A stretch of 64,000 bases of DNA from Hysterangium stoloniferum (lineage: Eukaryota > Basidiomycota > Agaricomycetes > Hysterangiales > Hysterangiaceae): the NCBI GenBank assembly GCA_015178975.1, contig WHVD01000252.1, positions 1 to 64,000 on the forward strand, in the 5' to 3' direction. Position 1 is the first letter of the stretch. Every line of letters starts with the position of its first letter. Below, one piece after another: positions 32,488 to 44,257 of the stretch. A program made the position numbers and the translations under genes. The notes under the pieces were generated by a model. It saw only the letters and a program-made list of their open reading frames with translations, did not search any database and was not told the origin of the DNA.

Positions 32488-34582
32488 GGAGGGTGTTTAT
32501 AATTAATATAATCTCAAATATTTACTAATAAAAGTCTTATTTTTACAAAACTCCATCTTTAAATAGTGATATCTATTCTGAAACAATTATATCATCAAAA
32601 AACAACCATCAGAAATAGTTCTCCATATTACATTTTATACAACCTATAGTTATTTAACAAATTCCATTGTATATAATTTCCTTCCTTTTACAAATGCCTA
32701 CTAATACTTTTATTAGTACTTTGTTTTTTAAAAGTTGTAATGAAGTTATTTCCATGTAAAATATGTAAAATATTATTGGAAATTTTTCATACCACAGCTG
32801 TCTTTATTAAGTAAAACCCCCTATATATTCTGGGTATGTTGAATCAAGTAGAAATCTGTTTAGATTGACAGATCCATTCCGAAGTAATACATATGTATTT
32901 AGAGGTGCCAATGATATTCATACATATGCATAGAATGAACTATCTAAAGGTATCTATTTTTTAAAAGTATTAGTGTTTCAAACTACTAATTTTTTTCATT
33001 GTCTACTCGTGTCCGGAAAGATTCTTTAGTTTGTAATGTATGAGAGAGTTTAAAACTTTTTGAAAGTTTTAAAAACCAAATTATGTTTGAATCACATCCC
33101 AGATGTTTAAATGACCTTTAGAGTATATTAGAATTTGGTATACTTAATAGTTTTCAGATATCCTCCTATACGCTGTAAGTTCGTTACTAGGAAAAGACCT
33201 AATAACCTGTGCGCAACGGTCAAGTCTTTATGACGGTCACTAACACAGTTGTTCGTGAAACCAGTCTATAACCAAACACACTCGGAGCGAGAGGCTAGAG
33301 ATCGGACCTTGGATGACATAATCGAAGATGAATACAAAAGGCTGACATAAGCCCAATGTCGTAGAATGTAGAACTTCAACAATAGGAGACACTATAGTAT
33401 CCCTTACTGGCCGTAGGAGTGAGACTGAGAGTAAGACTTAAGAGATTGTGCTTAAGAATGAGCTTCGAAATGAGATACAACGAAATTGCTTGTTCAATAG
33501 TGGGCAAAAGAGAGGCCCTTATATACATGAGAGAGCACAGGTCAAATCAAACATCTACAAACAATGACACAATAACGATGTGATATGGTGTGAGTCATCT
33601 CTGAGTCATCACAATAGGAGTGTTAGTAAAGCTGTGAACAATAATAGGGGGAGGCTGCACTGAACAATAAGAGAATGACAAACAAAAGATGAGATCAGAC
33701 ATGTGATACGGATAAATGGGGAAACACAATAGAACAATAGGGGAAGTGAGTCAGACAATAGGGATGATGGAGTAATAGAAGTGATAGCTGATGAAACATC
33801 GATGATATGAGCCAGAAACACAGGAATCCCATAATAATGTGTCACCCTCAAATGCTATGCTTGGTTTCGAAATCTTGACAATATTACCAATCGATGAACC
33901 GAGATTGGACGTATTGTGTTCCTAGTTTTGCAGTATAAGGAGGGGACACAATCAATCACCATTTTAGAACCAAGTGGTGAGTAGGCCCCACAACCACGCA
34001 AGGAACACGAATCGACGACGACCTCGACAAGGCTCTACTTGACTTCCCTCTGGAACTGGAGTCCTAAATAACTTGGGTCCTCTGTGATCTCCTACTGGAG
34101 TGAACGTTGCCATGTAATAGATTCCCGATGACGGTGGGGAACAGTCCTGCTGGAACACTCGATTGAATTGATAGTGGAGGATTTCGGAGGAGCCATCATA
34201 GTGCTCTATACGAATGAAGACAGGATCGTCTGGAGCATATGGGAGTCAAATACCTTGTCGATGGAGGAAATGATGGTATTTCTTGGAGGAGCATGAGTGG
34301 GCTGGTAGGGGCTTGGAAATGATGTCTGAGGATGAGGAGAAGCGAGATGTTATTGGCTGGAGTTCTATTTGGGAGTGAAGAGTCGGTTTCGAGTAGGAAC
34401 TGAGGGTTACTTTGGAGGATGATGCAGTGTTGAACATGATGGAGTTTTGGTCGTCTGTTTGATGAAACTGATTTGGCTGTGTAAAAGTCGTCTTGAGTGC
34501 CAAAGTATATATAAGAATTTGTGCTGTGATGTGACTTGAAACTATTGCCATATAGGTTACTTTCCGATTGAACTCTCTACAA
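32488..34582. mobile_element. Unclassified 2.1-kb insertion inside the Ty3 solo LTR
   Basis: LTR homology stops after GTGCCCTAT and resumes at AACGCACCCATTATC. The inserted sequence is very AT-rich on its left (32500-33190) and ordinary on its right (33200-34580). A CTAT/CTAC or TA duplication is possible, but no clear terminal inverted repeat was seen. A 113-codon minus-strand frame at 34246-34587 is serine-rich and unrecognised. Confidence 0.55.
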
Positions 34583-34870
34583 CGCACCCATTATCAGTTT
34601 ACCGGAATTCCCGCCAGACTCTGTACATCAGACTCGTCTACGTTCTTCTTCGTTACATTGTGTTTCAGTCACTGGAAAACCCACCGGACTCCGCCTTTGT
34701 CTATATCCAACCTTGTCCCACACATCAGTCACCGGACCCCACTCAGAAAACCCGTCATCCCTCTAACTGAGCCCCATTCCCATTTTAGTCAAATGACCTG
34801 TCATGATTTGGACTCCGCTCCCACTCTGTTTCCCATTATGGTTTATGATTTGTCACTATTCAGACTCCGC

Positions 34871-35076
34871 TCCGTTCCGTTCCGTTCCGTTCCATTCCGT
34901 TCCGTTCCGTTCCGTTCCGTTCCGTTCCGTTCCGTTCCGTTCCGTTCCGTTCCGTTCCGTTCCGTTCCGTTCCGTTCCGTTCCGTTCCGTTCCGTTCCGT
35001 TCCGTTCCGTTCCGTTCCGTTCCGTTCCGTTCCGTCGTTCCGTTCCGTTCCGTTCCGTTCCGTTCCGTTCCGTTCC
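34871..35076 (+). repeat. (TTCCG)n pentanucleotide array in the LTR
   Basis: About 41 units of TTCCG with very few interruptions (one CATTC and one TCGTTCC). The other LTR copies have only one to three such units at this place, so the array expanded after insertion. Confidence 0.95.
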
Positions 35077-36193
35077 TAACACCAATTTGGTGTTTACTAT
35101 TCCCGTTTTATGTTTTGCTCATTTCGTTTCATCATTACTGGATTTAGTATGACATTCACTCCACGGTCTATTTAAACTGGCAGATGTTGTACATACAATC
35201 CAGTCAGAAAATCAGCTTAGATTCCCCCCAGTAATCTAATACATTTTCTGCTCTAAACCCCTACTTGAATTACACTGCTCACACTAGTTGGAGCCCACGG
35301 GCTCCGGTGTATCTATCTCTTTCACCACTCACGACCTCCGACCTACGACCTCTCGACCACGACCCCTGCCTGGACTCCCCAGGATTCCCGTCCACCTGTC
35401 TGAAATTGGACAACACGATCTAGTGAGGGTGCAGCCTATAAGCTGAAGCCAAGTCCTACCGGATATCCCGCGGGTTTCTCCGGAGACCCACCCTGTATGT
35501 ATCCTAACAGAGTCAAATGATAGAGTAGTGTGGATGTAGTCCGCACGGATTGATATATAGATGGAGTTTCGACTGGTACAATTCGAAACTCTGATTGCAT
35601 GGATGGTTGAAGCCCATCTGTAACGGTCAAGATGATACCCCAATCACAACTTACGGGACACTAACTGGGTGTCTGGGTAAGTCATGGTTGCAGGGTAAAA
35701 AGTGTCTGAGTTCTAATTACGGGTGCTGGAATACATGAGTCTGGCATGTATGCACCCACAAGAGTTGATGTACCACATACATAGGTTGTCGAACTAATAT
35801 AAGTGTATAATAGAATAGAGAGAAAGAAGAAATAATAATGGGAATATAGTATGGGCTTATCCAGACTATATTTCCTGAGCATATTTCGCCATACCTCTCA
35901 CACCGGGTCAGATGAGGACGGGGTTGCCGCGGAGGTCGCGGAGCTCCCTGAGGAGATGGCTGAGGAGGTGGGGAAAAAACACAGTCCCATAAATGTAGAT
36001 GAATAGAAATAATAAAAGTTTAATAATTTTTTTTGAACATAAAAGTAAAGCGTGAAAAACATAAGAATCAAAGTCTGCGGAAAATCCACTTAAGGACTTG
36101 AAAACATGTCAGACCTGTAAAAGCAAAGAGAGATATAGGGCAACAGGGAATAATGAAAATGAGTCCAAATGTAACACGGTCTGCAGAGTATGG

Positions 36194-39100
36194 TCAGAGA
36201 GATGATAGTGGTCCAGGTTTGAGTGGGTAAGCTGTATGAAAGTCAGTAATGATTTCCATGGCATTACTGGGTTCCGTGGCCAAAATCCATGAGGTTTCTT
36301 CATCAGTGCCCTTGTAACCCACCCACTTGACCAAGTAAAGCAGTTTACAAGTGCGTCGATGCTTGTCAATTTTCGAATCTAAAATTTGCGAGATTTCAAA
36401 CTCAGATTCTCCATCAATAATGACTGGAGGAGGCGGAGATTGCATGCGATCTGGGATAGTGTTAGCAGTACAAGGTTCTAACATAGAAACATGAAATACC
36501 AGGTGTACCGCATGTATGCTATCTGGACGCCATAGGGTCCAAGAAACTGAACCTACTTATGCGATAATTTCAAAAGGACCTAAATATTTTTCAGCAAGCT
36601 TTTTTGATGGACAGGTAGTCTGGAAGAATTGAGCTTTGACAAAAACACGATCACCAATTTTGAAGTTGGGTGGTGGGATCCAGTGTTTGTCTGCTGAATG
36701 TTGATATTGCTCTTGGGTGGACTTTATTGCAGTCCGGAGTTCCTCATGGAGCTCGTGGAGGTCTGTGGTGAACTCTTGAGCATGAGCAGTTTTCGTTCTG
36801 GATGTACTGTAATATTTGGATTATATCCTTTATTTGCAAAGAACAGGGAAACACCAGTAGTGGCCGAGGGTGCATTGTTGTAAGCAAATTCTGCAAGTGT
36901 AACAAGGATTTCCAATTGTCCTGTTGATAATTGCAATATACGCGGAAATATTGTTCCAATGTCTGATTGACACGTTCAGTGTGTCCATCGCCTTCCGGGT
37001 GATGTCCAGATGTGAAATGTAATTTCATGTCCAAGGATTTCCCGAGGGATCTAAAGAAGTGAGATACAAACTCTGATCCTTGATCGGAAGTCACGTGGGA
37101 TGGAACTCCGCGCTTGGAAAATACATGGATAATAAAAAGTTCTGCTAACTGCACGGACGTAATTGTATCATATGTAGGGATGAATATACCTTGTTTTAAG
37201 AATCTGTAAACAATGACTAGAATAGCGGAAAAGCCTTCGGAATCCGGTAGGTGTTCAATGAAATCCATAGAGATAGAATTCCATGGATGTTCCGGTACCA
37301 GGAGTTGTTTCAAAAGGCCGTATGGCTTGTGTCGCTGAGATTTCGAGTGGGGACAAGTAGTGCAAGATTTACAATAGTGCTTAACAAATCCACAGAGTCC
37401 CAGCCAAGTGTATTCTCTTCTTATTAATGATAGAGTTTTGTTGTACCCAAAATGTCCTGAAAGTGGATGATCATGTTTGTACTGAAGGATCCTGAGGCAG
37501 AGGCCGTCGGAGTCCAGTACATAGATCCGATCGTCAAGTCTAATGAAACTATGCTGATCAAGAGACCACCGAGGTTGATTGGGGTCCACGGGATTGTCAA
37601 GGTGAGCTTTAGTAATCAGGTCTAGTGGAATTGCCGATAGAATATCTTGATGTAACTTCTCAATATCCATAATGATAATTCCATGGACAATGGGATTGAT
37701 GAGGAAAGTTGTGTGTACTGATGTGGTAAGTTGCTGATTCATGAAAATATGTTTCAGGTTGTGCGGGTTTACCATAGCATAGTCGTTGCTCCTCTCTTTA
37801 GGATAGATGTCCCATCGTCTAGTTAAAGTGTCAGGTTTGCTGCCGAGACGGCCAGGTTGAAAATGTATAATCATATTGAAAGCAGATATATATTCAGACC
37901 AGTGGGCCTGCCAACAGGTCAAAAGTTTTGTGGTAGAAAAGTATTCCAGGTTTTTGTGATCTGTTACAATGTCAATTGGAGTTCCCGAGCCTTCCAAATA
38001 GTGTCGCCACACTTTGAAAGCTGAAAAAATTGCCAGGAGTTCCTTATCATGAATGTTGTAGTTGAGCTCTGCTCCGGTAAAAGTCCAGGACAGAAAGGCC
38101 ACAGAGTGGACTTCTCCATCAGAGTCCTGGATAGATAGCATGGCTCCAAGCACATAGTCCGAGGTGTCTGTTTTGACAATGAGCGGGAAGTCCGGTTTCC
38201 AATGTGACAGGATAGGAGCTGAAGAAAAAGAATTTTTTAAAAGATTAAAAGCTTTTTGACACTTATCATTAAAATTCCATGGAGTATCCTTACACGTAAG
38301 ATGGGTAAGGGAACCGTGATGTCAGAATATCCACAGATAAACTGTCTGTAAAAATTGGCAAAGCCAAGGAAGGATTGTATATCTTTGACTTTTCGGGGTT
38401 CAGGCCAATCTTTGATGACTTGCACTTTATTTTCATCCATGCAGAGTCTGTCGGGTCCCATGATGAAACCCAGGTATTCCACAGAGTCTGTGTCAAAAGT
38501 ACATTTTTTACCATTCATGAATAAACCATGTTGTCTGAGTCTCCGGAGAACTTCATAAACTTGTTTGTCATGTTCTGCGGGATTCTCGGAGTAGATAAGA
38601 ATGTCATCCAAGTAAACAATAACACATACATTGAGCATGTCAGAGAAAATGTCATTAATAAAATGCTGAAAAACAGACAGAGCATTGGTGAGTCCAAAGG
38701 GCATCACCAACCACTCAAAGGCCCCATAGCGGGTTCTAAAAGTGGTTTTCCATTCATTGCCCACAGCGATCTGGACCAAGTGATAGGCGTGTTTGAGATC
38801 TATTTTGGTGTAAATCCGGGCATTCTGCGGAGCATTGAGCAGATCAGATATAAGTGGAAGTGGATACTTATCCTTTTTGGTGACAGCATTGAGTCCTCTA
38901 AAATCAACACATAGTCTAAGGGATCCATCCTTTTTTCTGACAAACAGAATGGGTGCTCCAAAAAGGAGACTTTGAGGATCTGATAAAACCTACGGACAAA
39001 TGTTCATCCAGGAAATCGCGGATCGCGGAAGGTTCTGTGGATGAGAGTGGATAAATATATCCTAGGGGTGGCTGGGCACCATCTTCGAGATCAATTTTTA

Positions 39101-40043
39101 AGTCGTATTCTCTATGGGGCAGAAGCTGGTCAGCTTTTTGCTTGCTAAAAACATCCATGGAGTCATGATATTTCTCTGGGACACCTTCTAGGTCAGCGGC
39201 TTGCTCAGATTCAGATACCGGGGTTGAAAAATGTCCAGTTGCTTCATCAATTTTTAAGTTGATAGTGAATGCCTGGGACCTGTCCATTTTTGTAGCCCTA
39301 ATAAAAGCTGCAGCATTAATCAGAGAAATAGACGGAGGTGCCGTGAGTTCCAGGGAAGCTATGGGTGCTGTAGGGATCACAGGAGTCCTCAAGACTGCAG
39401 GTGCCAGGAAGGCCATGGGTGCCATGGAGGCCGTGTCAGGCACAGTTTCCTCGGCTGCCACGAAGGTCCGGAATGTTATACTGTTAGCTATCCAGTCAAT
39501 CAACAGATTGTAGTGGGTAAGCCAGTTGTGTCCTAGGACCACCGAGCAACTTGAGTCTAACTGGGTCACATAGAAAGTGACCAGTTGAGATGTTCCACAT
39601 GGGAAACAGATGGATAAATCACAAGCTTGGGTGACAACCAAATTACTTGTGCCATCAAAGAGGTGGAGACCAACAGGATTTATCAGATAAGTTGACAACA
39701 AATCTTTTTGTGTGAATTTTGTATCTAAAAAACAATGAGTCAAGCTGGAATCTATAAGAGCTGAAAAAATGAATTTTGGAATCATATTAGACATAAGTTT
39801 AACGAAAAATGAATCAGAATGTGAAAGAGCAGATGTGTTGAGGCGGGTAAACTCTTGAATGCATGGAGAGGCAATGCAACCCCCAACCCGCATGGAGTCC
39901 GCGGGGTTGCTTACTCTTTTTTCGAGTTGGAAGCCAGTTTGTCCTTTGATGGGATTTCTGTGGAGGCCTTGGCTGTTTGACCCTTTGCAGAGTTTGCTTT
40001 TTCCAGTGAACATTCCGGGACTCAATGACCAGGTTTCCCACAC
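36194..40043 (-). CDS. Pol of Ty3 element 2: protease, RT, RNase H, integrase, chromodomain (fossil)
   Basis: Order on the minus strand: protease ([12 protein letters not shown], with a change in the usual DSG), RT with [10 protein letters not shown], RNase H, the integrase zinc region ([12 protein letters not shown]), the catalytic core with [14 protein letters not shown] and TSDQGSEF, and a chromodomain ([17 protein letters not shown]) ending [10 protein letters not shown]. The chromodomain suggests targeting to heterochromatin, as in chromoviruses. The coding region is broken in several places. Confidence 0.85.
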
Positions 40044-41200
40044 AAGAGACAGAGGTTATTGTCCATACGACGTTGTCTTTCTTGTGGGGTCAATTTGCCA
40101 TCGGGTCTGAGTTTGCCTGTGAGGTCGGGTTTTCCAGCTTGCTTGCCGGACTTTTGACCCTTATTGTTGACCTTGTTGTTGTTATTGTTAGAAGACTTTT
40201 TATTGTTCTTCTTGTTGGATTGCGTAGAGTTTTGGTTGCTGGTTGATGAGTTGTTGTTGTAGGTTTTATTGGCCGTGGACTTGTTCACTTTGTCCACGGA
40301 GGTCTTGTGGGCAACTTCCAGACGATGTTCCCAATAAAGTGCATCCATGTTTTGAGCTTTGAGGTGCATATGGGACAGGGTTTTTGGCTTGCCATCTTCT
40401 CCTTTTGAGACTTCGTCTTTAAGGTGGGATGGCAGACTGGCATAGAATTGGTGGTGGAGAGCGGGATCACCCCACTGACAACGAGCTGCAAGATTATTGA
40501 ATTGGATGATGTAGTCCATGATGCACTGCATGTCCTTCATACGAAGATTTGTGAGACTTTTCTCGGCTTCTCCAGTCAGGTCATATGGGCCAAAGTTGGT
40601 TTCAAGCTCCTCAACAAAAGCATCCCAATCTTCGAGCCAAAGCAGCTCTTCCTCAGAAAGTCCACTAAAAGCCGGTTCGAACCATTTCAATGTGGATCCC
40701 GACAAGTACAAAAGTGCATAGTTGACTTTTTGGGAGTCTGTGGAGAATGCAGTGGATTGATCGTGGAAATTGAAGTGACATTGCATGAGGAAAGTAGAGA
40801 GTTTGTTTGGGTTGGAACCGGTGAAGGGTTCCGGAGCATTGACTTTTGACTGCAGGGGTTCTGGATCTTTCTTTTTGCTTTCTCCGAGCATATGATTCAT
40901 CAACCTTTCTAAAGTGATTGTTAAATACTCAGAGGTGGGATCTGAAAGAGGTGCTCGATCGCTGGATGGAGGATTTTTGACACCTTTGCCCTTGTCGGGA
41001 GCCACGGACTCGTCCTCATGCTCGGATTCATCCTGGTTTTCTGGGACTTCTTTGATACGGGCTTCTTCCATGGCTTCCGACTGGTTCGCAAGTGTCTGGC
41101 TGGTATACAAAGTTAACGGGGAATGAAGAGTCAACGGTCCAGGTAATGATGCCTGTGCATGCACTTTTCTTCTTGGTGGCATAATGCAAACAATCTGCAA
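40022..41200 (-). CDS. Gag of Ty3 element 2
   Basis: Close homologue of the Gag at 2685-3977: MPPRRKVHAQ start, gag core with FNNLAARCQWGD, Asn/Lys-rich stretch and CLLCGKPGH at the zinc knuckle. It is a fossil, truncated relative to element 1. Confidence 0.8.
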   Translation of the reverse strand: MQIVCIMPPRRKVHAQASLPGPLTLHSPLTLYTSQTLANQSEAMEEARIKEVPENQDESEHEDESVAPDKGKGVKNPPSSDRAPLSDPTSEYLTITLERLMNHMLGESKKKDPEPLQSKVNAPEPFTGSNPNKLSTFLMQCHFNFHDQSTAFSTDSQKVNYALLYLSGSTLKWFEPAFSGLSEEELLWLEDWDAFVEELETNFGPYDLTGEAEKSLTNLRMKDMQCIMDYIIQFNNLAARCQWGDPALHHQFYASLPSHLKDEVSKGEDGKPKTLSHMHLKAQNMDALYWEHRLEVAHKTSVDKVNKSTANKTYNNNSSTSNQNSTQSNKKNNKKSSNNNNNKVNNKGQKSGKQAGKPDLTGKLRPDGKLTPQERQRRMDNNLCLLCGKPGH

Positions 41201-41218
41201 GTCTTAGTCAGAAAATAC

Positions 41219-42338
41219 TGTTAGGGTACATACATGGTGGGTTTCCAGAGAAACCCACGGAATATCCGGTAGGACTTGGCTTCAGCTTATAGGCTGCACC
41301 CTCGCAAGATCGTGTTGTCCAATTTCAGACAGGCAGACAGGAATCCTGGGGAGTCTGGGTGGGGTTCATGGGTCAAGGGGTCATAGGTCGGAGGTCATGG
41401 GTCGAGAGGTCGTGAGTCGAGATAAATAAGAGAGATAGATGCGCCGGAGCCCATGGGCTCTGACTAGTGTGAGTGGTGTAATTCAAGTAGGAGTTTAGAG
41501 TGGAAAATGTATTAGATTACTGGGGGAATCTAAGCCGATTGTCTGACTGGATTGTATGTACAACATCTTCCAGACTAAATAGACTATGGAATGAATGACA
41601 TACCAAATCCAGTAATTGTTAGAATATGAGTATATACAATTAGCTATGACCTCATATCTCGTGTTGCAACTGTATAGATTCAACTGGTTAACATCATGTG
41701 ATAGTTATTATTAGATAGTTCCTGAGCAGATAGTCTTACAGATCAGTGCACAGACCATCTAGTACAGTATATAGTTAGTCCAGTTGAGGGGTAGAAACCT
41801 CAACTGGAAGCCCAGCTATATCACCGGTTTATATTCTACACCGCTCTATCTAAGTTACTTAGCACCTAGATAGAGAGTCTCAAACTGTGATTCCCCGGCT
41901 TGCAGTTTATCCTAATAGTAATAATGAAACGAAACTAGCAAAACATAAAACAAGAATAGTAAACACCAAATTTGGTGTAAGGAACAGGACGGAGCAGAGC
42001 GGAGTCCAAACTGTGACAAATCATAAACTATAATGGGAAACAGAGTGGGAGTGGAGTCCGAATTGTGATAGGTCATTTGACTCAAATGGGAACAGGGCTC
42101 TGTTAGAGGGATGATGGGTTTTCTGAGTGGGTCTGGTGATGGGACGAGGTCAGACATAGACAGGGGTGGAGTCCAGTGGGTTTTCCAGTGACTGAAACAC
42201 AACGTAACGAAGTCGAACGTAGACAAGTCTGATGTACGGAGTCTGGTGGGAATTCTGGTAAACTGACAATGGGTGCGTATAGGGTGCAGGTGCATATAAG
42301 TTAGTGCCTGGAGTCTGGCAGGAATTCCAGTTGTAACA
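41219..42338 (-). repeat. 5' LTR of Ty3 element 2, with a nested small LTR
   Basis: Starts TGTTAGGGTACA and ends GTTGTAACA. It is 1120 bases, or about 814 without the nested LTR and its duplication, close to the 821 bases of element 1's LTR. The right flank CCCAT fits the point where another LTR is interrupted. Confidence 0.85.
41617..41917 (+). repeat. 301-base solo LTR nested in the Ty3 LTR, GTAAT duplication
   Basis: TGTTAGAATATGAG to TTATCCTAATA, flanked by GTAAT at 41612-41616 and 41918-41922. Element 1's LTR has uninterrupted CCAGTAATAATG at this place. The size, TGTTAG/CTAA-A ends and five-base duplication fit a copia-type solo LTR. Confidence 0.8.
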
Positions 42339-42339
42339 C

Positions 42340-42449
42340 CCATCCTATATGCACCTGACTCTCCAGCCACCAGGTTGCAGTAAACTGGAACACTCCATCC
42401 TACATGCACCCGACTCTCTAGTCACCAGGTTGCAGTAAACCGGAACACC
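42340..42449 (+). repeat. Two tandem 55-base units
   Basis: CCATCCTATATGCACC... twice (42340-42394 and 42395-42449) within the family C LTR. Confidence 0.8.
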
Positions 42450-42779
42450 CGCCAGACTCTGCACCCGACCCTCTACAGTCAACCAGAGTTTCCTGCCAGG
42501 ACCCACGCACATCAACCTGCTCTATATCTGACTCCATCTCACGTACCAGTCACCAGATTCTGCTCAGACAACCTGTCAGCTCTCTAACTGAGCCCCACTC
42601 CCATTATGGTCAAATGGCCTGTCATGTTTCAGACTCCATCTCTGTTCCATTCCATCCCTAACACCTAGTTTGGTGTTTACTCACCTTGTTTCAGGATTAC
42701 TTGTTTGGGTTCATTATTACTAGATTTGGTATTACATACATTCCACAGTCTATATAGTCTGGCTAATGTTGTACATACA

Positions 42780-44257
42780 TGTTAAGCAGCATGCACAGGG
42801 CTCTGCGGGTTTACCCACAGATATTCTGGAAGGACTTGGCTTCAGCTTGTGTGCTGCTGTGAAGAGTTGATAGATTCTGACCGTTCGATATACGAAGAAT
42901 AGTGTTTATTCAACTACTATTAGCAGGTATTGACCGTACAGTACAATACCGTAGATTACTAGACAAGCAGTACTAGTAAGAAGACACGCTATGCGTCACA
43001 AGAGCAACTGTACAGTTGCTCTTGATGGCTAGAATGAAAGAATGAAAGAGTTGACCTTCACGGTACAACTCGTAGCTAGATGTAAAATAGATAATCAACG
43101 CGAAGCTGAATATCTAGAGTAAAGAGATAGTAGCGCGAGTCGACTATAATGTTGACTAGTGCAAAGACCTTAGAGTGGAACTCGACCTTCGCGGTTCGAG
43201 TCCAAAGTACATTAGTAAGCGAGAGAATACTACCTTTATAGGTAGTTGAGACGTTACCCTTGACACCTCTCGCTATTCGACGTCTGGGTCGTTTACAAGG
43301 TGATGTCTGCTGGGTAAAAAGTGTCTGTCGTTTTGGCGCCAAGAGCGCCCATACGTATACACAAAGCTTCGAACTACAAAATAAAGGTATGCTCGAAATA
43401 TAGAAAGAATGTAAAGAAAGAAAATAAAAGATAAATAATAAAGTACTATAATCCAACTATTATTCCTTAGTCCAATTATGCATATATGCATACCCTTTAC
43501 AGCTGCACCCTCACAGGATCGTGTCGTCCAATTTCAAACAGACAGGCGGGAAACCTGGGGAGTCCAGACATAGGTGATGAGTCAGAGGTCAGGCGGTGGT
43601 GAGTCAGAGGTCAGGCGGTGGTGAGTCAGAGGTCAGGTGATTGATAGGTTGGACCCTGCAGGCTCTGAGACAATGAGGAGAGGAGATTTAAAGGGGAGTT
43701 ATAGAGTAAGATAAATATTAAGTTACTGGGGAAAACTAAGTCAATTTTCTGACTGGATTGTATGTACAACATCTGCTAGATTATATAGACTGTGTAATGT
43801 ATGTCATACCTAATCCAGTAATAATGAAAGACTAAACAGGTAAACATGAAACGAGAATAGTAAACACCAAACTTGGTGTTAGGGACAGAATGGAATGGAA
43901 CAGAGTCTGAAACATGACAGGTCATAAAACCATAAATGGGAATGGGGTGGGAGTGGAGTCCGAAACATGACAGGTCATAAAACCATAATGGGAATGGGGC
44001 TCAGTTAGAGAGCTGATGGATTTGCCAGGCGGAGTCCGGTGACTGATGCATGGGACAGAGTTGGGGATAGACAAGTATGTACATGAATGCCAGGTGGGGT
44101 CCGGTTGACTGTTCCTTGAGTATTGTTCAGAGGTTTGGGTGCATATAGGACAAGGTCCAGAGTCTGGTGGGTGTTCTGGTTCACTGAACGTGGTAGATTG
44201 AGAGCTGGGCACATGTAGGATGGGGCCTGGAGTCCAGTGGGTTGTCTGGTTGTAACA
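42780..44257 (-). repeat. Minus-oriented family C solo LTR with ATACA duplication
   Basis: TGTTAAGCAGC to GGTTGTAACA, flanked by ATACA at 42775-42779 and 44258-44262. It is inserted into the opposite-oriented LTR of the same family. It contains the solo LTR at 42858-43501 and a 22-base tandem array (GTGGTGAGTCAGAGG... three times, about 43568-43634). Confidence 0.8.
42858..43501 (+). repeat. 644-base copia-type solo LTR with GCTGC duplication
   Basis: TGTGAAGAGTTGATAG to ATACCCTTTACA, flanked by GCTGC at 42853-42857 and 43502-43506. Same family as the LTR at 32181-35902 (shared TGTGAAGAGT start, CGA-AGAATA region, GGGTAAAAAGTGTCTG). Confidence 0.85.

Larger units (their letters stand above)
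32428..35509 (+). repeat. Ty3 solo LTR nested in the copia-type LTR
   Basis: It begins TGTTACAACC and ends TATCCTAACA, flanked by GAGTC at 32423-32427 and 35510-35514. It is the same family as the LTRs of the two Ty3 elements but in plus orientation. It contains a 2.1-kb insertion and a pentanucleotide array. Confidence 0.8.
32181..35902 (+). repeat. Copia-type solo LTR with nested insertions
   Basis: It starts TGTGAAGAGTGG and ends ATACCTCTCACA, flanked by CTGGG (32176-32180) and CCGGG (35903-35907), a five-base duplication with one C/T difference. The start and end resemble the solo LTR at 42858-43501. Its own sequence is 32181-32427 plus 35515-35902; the rest is later insertions. Confidence 0.7.
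31450..36005 (+). pseudogene. Cysteine-cluster (Zn2Cys6-like) protein gene, split by an LTR nest
   Basis: Exon A (31450-31614) is an acidic coiled coil (EAREAEEALDREYQ). Intron GTAAGT...TTTCAG leads to exon B, another GTAAGT...CAACAG intron, and exon C with WCSSCNDQNTECN and GCYQCMHLKARCSLV, a six-cysteine cluster, then an amphipathic EAQNELLQKSNKV helix. After GSSEDAG the frame is interrupted by the LTR at 32181 and resumes at 35908 with SDEDGVAAEVAELPEEM to a stop near 36005. A TGA at 31863-31865 also cuts the cluster. The family is expanded in Agaricomycetes; its function is unknown. The 5' end is fused to truncated FunK1. Confidence 0.6.
36100..42338 (-). mobile_element. Ty3 LTR retrotransposon 2, 5' LTR present, 3' LTR absent
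   Basis: Homologous to element 1 and complete enough to show gag, protease, RT, RNase H, integrase and a chromodomain. The 5' LTR is at the right (41219-42338). No matching LTR is found at the left, where a cysteine-cluster gene end lies. Compared with element 1, a large share of CpG sites read TpG or CpA, a sign of methylation-linked decay and greater age. It has several breaks. Confidence 0.9.

Noticed and set aside
33609-34158. Short hydrophobic and basic frames on the minus strand of the unknown insertion
   Set aside because: No homology recognised and no gene structure; kept only as part of the insertion.
34803-35147. Open frames encoding SVPFR or GTERN repeats
   Set aside because: They are artefacts of the pentanucleotide array, open on both strands.
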